A stretch of DNA of 9,457 nt. Source: Flavobacteriales bacterium (lineage in GTDB: Bacteria > Bacteroidota > Bacteroidia > Flavobacteriales_D > CANHHI01). The position numbers and the translations under genes are program-made. Location: the NCBI GenBank assembly GCA_947460225.1, contig CANHHI010000053.1, forward strand, positions 1-9,457, written 5' to 3'. The notes beneath the pieces were generated by a model. It did not search any database. It was not told the DNA's origin and saw only the letters and a list, made by a program, of their open reading frames with translations. This document shows, piece by piece, positions 5,615-9,457 of this stretch. Every line of letters begins with the position of its first letter. Position 1 is the stretch's first letter.

Positions 5615-6382
5615 TTAATATCTTTCTTTACTATACTTTGGAACAATTCCCATTATTTTCAATTTATCATCCTTTGTTTTTGATTTAATATCATGTTCAC
5701 TGTACATCTTATCTATTAAATTTTTCGCATCCATATTTTTTTTATTCATTACATTCATTTTTTCTAAAAACAACGACATATCTCTAATATTTTCCTTATT
5801 TGAAAATTCCATTGATAAAGAAGATAACTGATAAGATAATAGGTTTGATTCTTCTAGTATATCTTTAATGTTAGATAAATCCTTGAGAAATTTTTCTTGT
5901 GTGTTCATTTCAATAATCATGTCTGCTCTTAACTTATATACAGTCGGAATAGACTCAAGTTTATTTTTGAAAGCTGACAGAGTTTTTTTATATAAACACA
6001 TAAAAGCTTTTTTATAGTTCTGTTCATTACGTTGTTCATTATTTTCTAGATACTTTTCTAACCTATTCTTTCCTTCATCTAATTTAGAAAAAGAATTACA
6101 ATCAATATCGTGCATAAATCTATTGCGAATGCTCATCAAAAATTCTAAATCTTGCCATTCTTCTTTGGATAATTCATCTATATCATACAAGAGATCTATT
6201 TTATTCTTGAAAGATATTCCTGCCTTTTTACCAAATAGACGGGTTTTATTACCACCTCTATCTTGTATACCAAGTTTTAGAAGCAATACGCTATTTAGCA
6301 ATTTTTCTAGAGCTAATGAGCACGATAAGATCTCGCCTCGTAATTCTAAATTTAAAGTCTTTTCTAGCTCATGTTTGTCCAT
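5615..6382 (-). CDS. HEPN/MltR-like protein of unknown role, 255 aa
   Basis: The first 110 residues resemble the MltR (mannitol repressor) and HEPN fold. They show LRGEILSCSLALEKLLNSVL, then LFGKK, SFKNKIDLLYDI, LSKEEWQDLEFLMSIRN and RFMHD. The RNRFMH stretch (Arg86 to His91) fits the Rx4-6H motif that forms the RNA-cutting site in active HEPN ribonucleases. The remaining residues are rich in Lys, Glu, Leu and Asn, probably long helices or coiled coil, with no domain I know. I choose the ATG at 6380-6382. The upstream in-frame ATG at 6436 would add 18 residues running through the promoter. No nucleotidyltransferase (MNT) partner is adjacent, so a HEPN-MNT toxin system is not supported. The gene is A+T-rich and sits between two copies of a 126-bp repeat, which suggests transfer. 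Function is unassigned. Confidence 0.75.
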   Translation of the reverse strand: MDKHELEKTLNLELRGEILSCSLALEKLLNSVLLLKLGIQDRGGNKTRLFGKKAGISFKNKIDLLYDIDELSKEEWQDLEFLMSIRNRFMHDIDCNSFSKLDEGKNRLEKYLENNEQRNEQNYKKAFMCLYKKTLSAFKNKLESIPTVYKLRADMIIEMNTQEKFLKDLSNIKDILEESNLLSYQLSSLSMEFSNKENIRDMSLFLEKMNVMNKKNMDAKNLIDKMYSEHDIKSKTKDDKLKIMGIVPKYSKERY

Positions 6383-6393
6383 ACTAATGTTGT

Positions 6394-6410
6394 TGCAAAA
6401 ACCGTGCCAA
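6394..6410 (-). promoter_or_regulatory. Sigma-54-like promoter match before the HEPN-like gene
   Basis: The minus strand reads TTGGCACGGTTTTTGCA, matching the RpoN consensus YTGGCACGrNNNTTGCW at every defined position, with GG and GC 12 bp apart. The start would fall near 6383, immediately before the ATG at 6382, giving a leaderless message. The overlapping housekeeping-type promoter is an equally good explanation. Confidence 0.4.
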
Positions 6411-6439
6411 ACTAAAAAAATGACAGGTCTTGACACAAA
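6408..6439 (-). promoter_or_regulatory. Housekeeping-type promoter before the HEPN-like gene
   Basis: TTTG (6439-6436), a 20-bp spacer and TTAGTTTG (6415-6408, one base from TAnnTTTG) would give a start near 6402 and a leader of about 20 nt. Confidence 0.45.
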
Positions 6440-6478
6440 AATATTTTTTTGGCAGGTATTTTGTCAGTTTCTGTGTCA
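6421..6478. promoter_or_regulatory. Symmetric TGACA/TGTCA cluster upstream of the HEPN-like gene
   Basis: TGACA occurs at 6421 and 6431, and its complement TGTCA at 6462 and 6474, arranged almost symmetrically around 6449. This is an operator-like layout overlapping and extending upstream of the promoter region. The binding protein is unknown. Confidence 0.35.
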
Positions 6479-6541
6479 GGTTTAAACATGTAGGAATGAA
6501 ACTGCGTGTTTTGCGTATTGCAAAAAAAGGGCAGAAAATTT

Positions 6542-6576
6542 AAATCCCCCTGCCCCCTTTAAAAAAGGGGGAATTT
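6542..6576. repeat. CCCCC/GGGGG hairpin repeat
   Basis: AAAT, CCCCCTG and then CCCCC-(9 nt)-GGGGG (6553-6571) are closed by AATTT. This C-run/G-run hairpin flanked by AAAT/ATTT is a form of dispersed intergenic repeat that I recall from many Bacteroidota and cyanobacteria. Confidence 0.6.
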
Positions 6577-6606
6577 GCAAACGCATTGTAGGAACGATGT
6601 CTGTGC

Positions 6607-6667
6607 CTGCGAAGCAGAATAAAGCATCTCTGATGCCAGCGAAGCTGATTAAAACAGGTAACGCCTG
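6607..6667 (+). repeat. Four hairpin modules left of repeat copy 2
   Basis: CTGC-GAA-GCAG (6607-6617), GCATC-TCT-GATGC (6624-6636), CAGC-GAA-GCTG (6637-6647) and CAGG-TAACG-CCTG (6655-6667) follow one another, joined by A/T spacers such as AATAAA and ATTAAAA. Copy 1 of the 126-bp repeat has only counterparts of the first two, so modules were gained or lost here. No gene is seen between 6486 and 6929. Confidence 0.6.
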
Positions 6668-6791
6668 CTGAAAAGGTACTCCAAGAGAGGAGCAGGATTT
6701 GGGGTTATTTTAATAGTGCAAGCCGTCAGGCTGGAAACCCACAGCATGGGGAAAACGAGTTTGGTAAGGGCTCGCCCATGTTGTGGGTTTT
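6666..6791 (+). repeat. 126-bp structured repeat, copy 2
   Basis: It is identical to 5469-5594 except for one base and lies in the same orientation 1197 bp away. It sits 138 bp beyond the stop of the GNAT-like gene, as copy 1 lies just beyond the stop of the HEPN-like gene. The terminal 15-bp hairpin is conserved, followed by TTTTACTTTTT. A fragment of the GGGCGTAT-type repeat (GTACGCCATACGCCC, about 6861-6875) lies in the remaining gap. Confidence 0.85.
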
Positions 6792-6929
6792 ACTTTTTCG
6801 CAGACATAGTTTATCTCGGTTTAAAAGCGTGTAGATAAGGCACAAGCAACATATAAATACGTACGCCATACGCCCATACAAAAAACGCATTGATTGCAAC
6901 ACCTGCAACAGAAGCGCAAGTGATGCCTA

Positions 6930-7700
6930 TTATTTTGCTGTCCAAACAGTACCCCAGATATTTGATTCTATATAGCTTGCTACATCTCCCAATACAAAAA
7001 AAGCTCCTGTTTCTACACATTCCCATACATTTTCTTTGGGTTGCCACCAAAGCGTTGAATTATAGTTTTGTCTATAATTTTCCATATCTGATCTTAATAT
7101 AGGAATACACATAGCATTTTCATCTACCTTAAAAAATACAACACCGTTTTGATATAATACTCTTAACCACTTATCTAATGGCAAATTTTTGTCGTTTTTG
7201 CTTGTTATATATGTTTCAAAAGACAAAGCATTTTCCTTAAATTTAAACTTATGAAGACCATATTCACTTGGTCTAAATGACCCTATAATTCTATCAATAT
7301 TGTTATGCTTTGCAAATTCTATAAGATGTTTGATAAAAAACTCTGGTAACCTTAATGCATGGTGTTTTTTATCTATACTGATAGACATCATAACAAGAGT
7401 ATTGCCTTTTTCATCATAAAGTTTTCTAAAATCTCCAGAATTACCTGCAATATCCATCCAGCTTGGTAACTCTTTAATTTTTCCATTCCAAAATATTCTA
7501 TTGGTTGATAAAATGGCTATTACATCACCCTGCGCATTCTGTATTAAAAATTGACCGTCTGAAAAAGTGCTTATTCTGTTATAAAAGCTATCTCTACTAG
7601 CCACAAGCCAAGGTGCCCATGATAAACTTTCTAATTTACACATACTATCTATTTGTTCTTGCCTGCAATTTACTATGTTAAACGTATTCATATCAATCAT
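6930..7700 (-). CDS. GNAT-like N-acyltransferase domain protein, 256 aa
   Basis: The layout recalls GNAT acyltransferases, especially the type found N-terminal to nitrilase-like hydrolases: an LSW segment, an FSDGQFLIQNAQGDVIAILST strand pair, LPSWMDIAGNSGDF, a core strand MMSISID (about 104-110), a helix FFIKHLIEFAKHN, and RIIGSFRPSEYG. The acyl-CoA pyrophosphate loop (normally Q/RxxGxG/A) is replaced by KKHHALRL, with no glycines, so binding may be altered or activity lost. The substrate is unknown. The start is taken at the ATG 7698-7700. A TTG at 7710-7712 lies inside the rnpB 3' end, and an ATG at 7691 is also possible. Only about 8 nt separate it from the rnpB P1 helix and no promoter is visible, so it may be read from the rnpB promoter. 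The gene is A+T-rich, suggesting acquisition. Confidence 0.6.
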   Translation of the reverse strand: MIDMNTFNIVNCRQEQIDSMCKLESLSWAPWLVASRDSFYNRISTFSDGQFLIQNAQGDVIAILSTNRIFWNGKIKELPSWMDIAGNSGDFRKLYDEKGNTLVMMSISIDKKHHALRLPEFFIKHLIEFAKHNNIDRIIGSFRPSEYGLHKFKFKENALSFETYITSKNDKNLPLDKWLRVLYQNGVVFFKVDENAMCIPILRSDMENYRQNYNSTLWWQPKENVWECVETGAFFVLGDVASYIESNIWGTVWTAK

Positions 7701-7707
7701 AAAAAAT

Positions 7708-8108
7708 TCCAAGCACCCGTAAGCCGAGTTCTGTTTTAGGCTACCATTTATCTAGCACAAGCATCACTGCTTGCATCTATCTATCCACCCCTCTACTCAG
7801 GCGAGCAGCCCTAAAACGTAGATATACATGATATTTCAGCACCTAAGGTTTATTCACACAACCTGTTGCCAAGCTGTATCGGGAGCTTTTACCTCTCGTT
7901 TTCACCCTTACCCCTAAGCCCGCCATAACAAGCATTTCTGGTGTATATTTCCATAAAATACTTCTTATAACGGGCTTAACAGGGCGGTTATTTTCTGTAA
8001 CACTAGCTGTCGCAAGTTTCCTTGCGCCTTCCCGTTAGGAAGTAGGTTGCTCTACGCTGCTCGGACTTTCCTCTCGTGCGAACACCAGCGGTAGCTCGAT
8101 GCTTGGAT
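7708..8108 (-). ncRNA. rnpB: RNase P RNA (bacterial type A)
   Basis: Conserved core blocks appear in order on the minus strand: GAGGAAAGTCCG (8073-8062), ACAGAAAATAACCGCC (7998-7983), GGTAAGGGTGAAA (7912-7900) and ACAGAACTCGGCTTA (7734-7720). The ends pair as P1, CCAAGCA (8106-8100) with TGCTTGG (7715-7709). This is the catalytic RNA that removes 5' leaders from tRNA precursors, working with the RnpA protein. At about 400 nt it has normal size. P12 (7915-7978) is an unusually long imperfect stem made of a dispersed repeat. Its promoter sits just upstream, over the end of ligA. After P1 the RNA runs into AATTTTTT and then directly into the GNAT-like gene, so 3' processing or weak termination must set the end. 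Confidence 0.97.
7915..7978 (-). repeat. Dispersed hairpin element forming P12 of RNase P RNA
   Basis: TAAGCCCG and CGGGCTTA close a stem of about 24 bp with one G-G mismatch and several G-U pairs, which exist only in the minus-strand RNA, the strand rnpB uses. The apical part (AAGTATTTTATGGAAATATACACCAGAAATGCTT) closely matches the two halves of the inverted repeat upstream of cinA. P12 is known to vary and to host repeats in other bacteria such as some cyanobacteria. Confidence 0.7.
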
Positions 8109-8114
8109 TTTTGG

Positions 8115-8146
8115 CAAAGTTAGTGTTTTTGTTGGATAAGTGCAAA
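8115..8146 (-). promoter_or_regulatory. rnpB promoter
   Basis: TTTG (8146-8143), a 20-bp spacer and TAACTTTG (8122-8115) match the Bacteroidota consensus exactly and predict a start near 8108, at the P1 helix. The box overlaps the ligA stop codon. Confidence 0.75.
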
Positions 8147-9457
8147 AAAATCTTCTTCCGACAGTATGGTTATTTTCAAATCCTCTGCCTTTTTGAGCTT
8201 TGCAGGTCCCATGTTTTCCCCCGCCAGCACAAAATCCGTTTTGGCAGAAATCGCCGACACATTCTTGCCTCCGTGTGCCTCTATCAAAGCCTGCAATTCG
8301 GTTCTGGGCGTATTAAACACCCCCGAAACCACAATGCTTTTGCCTTTCAAGGCTTCGGAAATATGCGCATTTTCTTGCGCTTGCATGGCAAACTGCAAAC
8401 CGAGTTCCTGCAATTGCGCTATCAATATTTTATTTTCGGCTTCGGCGAAATATTCCTTGACACTTTGGGCGATTTTGTCGCCAATTTCATCTACTTGCAA
8501 AAGTTCTTCATAAGTAGCTTGGGCAATGTTTGCTATGTTTTGAAAATGCTTTGCCAATTTTTTCGCCACCGTTTCGCCCACGTAGCGAATGCCCAAGGCA
8601 AACAAAACCCGCTCAAAAGGCACGGTTTTAGAGATTTCTAAAGCCGTTTGTAAATTCTGTACAGATTTTGCTTTAAAGCCTTCCAAAGTCAATATTTTTT
8701 CAAAAGGCAAATGGTATAAATCCATTATATTTTTCACAAAACCTTGTTCATAAAAAAACGCAATGGTTTCCGTGCCAAAACCCTCTATGTTCATGGCTTT
8801 TCGGCTCACAAAATGCTCCATTTTGCCTTTGATTTGCGTGGGGCAGTTGTTGTTGAAGCAATAATGCTGTGCCTCGTCATTTTTGCGCATCAAAAGCGTT
8901 TGGCAGTCTGGGCAATGCGTGATAAAGTCTATTTTTTTTGCCTCCGCTAGGCGTAGCGAGGTGTCCACCCCAACAATTTTGGGAATGATTTCCCCGCCTT
9001 TTTCCACGTAAACCGTGTCGCCAAGGTGTAAATCTAGCTTTTCTATTTGGTCGGCGTTGTGCAAAGATGCACGTTTGACCACCGTGCCTGCCAGCAAAAC
9101 GGGTTTTAGGTGCGCCACAGGCGTAATCGCCCCCGTTCTGCCGACTTGATAACTCACGTCTTCCAAAATGGTGGACAAAGTCTCGGCTTTGAATTTATAC
9201 GCCACAGCCCAGCGTGGGCTTTTGGCGGTAAAACCAAGTTCTTCCTGTTGGGCAAAGCTATTGACTTTGAGCACCACCCCGTCAATATCAAAAGGCAGAT
9301 TTTGGCGTTCTTTATCCCAATAATTTATAAAAGATATGATGTCCGATATATTTTGCGCACAAGCAATGTACTGCGTTTGTAAAGTTGGCACTTTAAAACC
9401 CCATTGCTCGGCTTTGGCAATGTTTTGTAAGTGCGTGTTTGCGGTGTTTTCGGCAAG
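8120..9457 (-). CDS. ligA: NAD+-dependent DNA ligase LigA, C-terminal 445 residues (N-terminus beyond right edge)
   Basis: The frame is open from the right edge to TAA at 8120-8122. It begins within the adenylation domain: LPFDIDGVVLKVN, then TAKSPRWAVAYKFKAE, the classical ligase motifs. It continues through the OB fold (GRTGAITPVAHL, ASLHN, KGGEIIPKI) and a Cys4 zinc finger (Cys182, Cys185, Cys200, Cys205 of the visible part). Helix-hairpin-helix repeats (LEGFKAKSVQNL, LGIRYVGETVAKKLA, VDEIGDKIAQSV) and a C-terminal BRCT domain (KGKSIVVSGVF, EAHGGKN, ISAKTDFVLAG) follow. The KxDG nucleophile lysine lies outside the window, so about 220 residues are missing. LigA seals nicks in replication and repair using NAD+. 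Nothing looks degraded. Its stop codon forms part of the rnpB promoter. Confidence 0.97.
   Translation of the reverse strand, partial: LAENTANTHLQNIAKAEQWGFKVPTLQTQYIACAQNISDIISFINYWDKERQNLPFDIDGVVLKVNSFAQQEELGFTAKSPRWAVAYKFKAETLSTILEDVSYQVGRTGAITPVAHLKPVLLAGTVVKRASLHNADQIEKLDLHLGDTVYVEKGGEIIPKIVGVDTSLRLAEAKKIDFITHCPDCQTLLMRKNDEAQHYCFNNNCPTQIKGKMEHFVSRKAMNIEGFGTETIAFFYEQGFVKNIMDLYHLPFEKILTLEGFKAKSVQNLQTALEISKTVPFERVLFALGIRYVGETVAKKLAKHFQNIANIAQATYEELLQVDEIGDKIAQSVKEYFAEAENKILIAQLQELGLQFAMQAQENAHISEALKGKSIVVSGVFNTPRTELQALIEAHGGKNVSAISAKTDFVLAGENMGPAKLKKAEDLKITILSEEDFFALIQQKH

Noticed and set aside
6383..6436. N-terminal extension of the HEPN-like gene from an ATG at 6434-6436.
   Set aside because: It runs through the promoter region and adds 18 residues without resemblance to the family; the ATG at 6382 starts the conserved part.
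5469..6791. Integron cassettes, with the 126-bp repeats as attC sites.
   Set aside because: The repeats lack recognisable RYYYAAC/GTTRRRY core sites, the copies are almost identical rather than diverse, and no integrase is visible.
7701..7712. TTG start codon for the GNAT-like gene.
   Set aside because: It lies inside the conserved P1 helix of RNase P RNA, and an ATG follows four codons later.
8099..8641. Plus-strand frames opposite ligA and frames opposite truA.
   Set aside because: They are antisense shadows of strongly conserved genes with no recognisable protein features.

Overview
The window reads as a chromosomal segment of a Bacteroidota bacterium, probably of Cytophagales/Saprospirales type, although the rank below phylum is a guess. 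Three things point there. The DUF4301 protein at the left edge is a family I know mainly from Bacteroidota. Most promoters I can place match the Bacteroidota -7 box TAnnTTTG, several with a TTTG -33 box 19-21 bp upstream. Start codons lack Shine-Dalgarno sequences and leaders are very short. Core genes have moderate G+C, while the PIN, HEPN-like and GNAT-like genes are visibly richer in A+T.

Layout, left to right: the N-terminal part of a DUF4301 gene (minus, running off the left edge); cinA (minus), whose upstream DNA is an inverted repeat; a PIN-domain toxin followed by a 53-aa antitoxin-like gene (minus, overlapping by 14 nt); a YfcE-type metallophosphoesterase (minus), divergent from truA-cdd (plus, overlapping by 37 nt); about 400 bp of hairpin-forming repeats; a promoter-driven structured non-coding RNA of unknown class (plus, about 5222-5410); the first copy of a 126-bp repeat; a HEPN/MltR-like gene (minus); a second copy of the 126-bp repeat differing at one base; a GNAT-like acyltransferase gene (minus); rnpB, the RNase P RNA (minus); and the C-terminal two thirds of ligA (minus, running off the right edge).

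The core genes are housekeeping: LigA joins DNA, RNase P and TruA mature tRNA, Cdd salvages pyrimidines, and CinA works in nicotinamide-nucleotide recycling. The block between cdd and rnpB is accessory DNA: repeats, an unassigned RNA and two A+T-rich genes, each followed downstream by a copy of the same 126-bp structured repeat.

The most interesting points are: (1) the unassigned RNA with a 12-bp terminal helix and a mutually exclusive or pseudoknotted 15-bp pairing; (2) the two near-identical 126-bp elements around the HEPN-like gene; (3) a dispersed hairpin element that forms the extended P12 arm of RNase P RNA and also lies, expanded, in front of cinA; and (4) two cases where the TAA stop codon of one gene is the start of the next gene's -7 promoter box.
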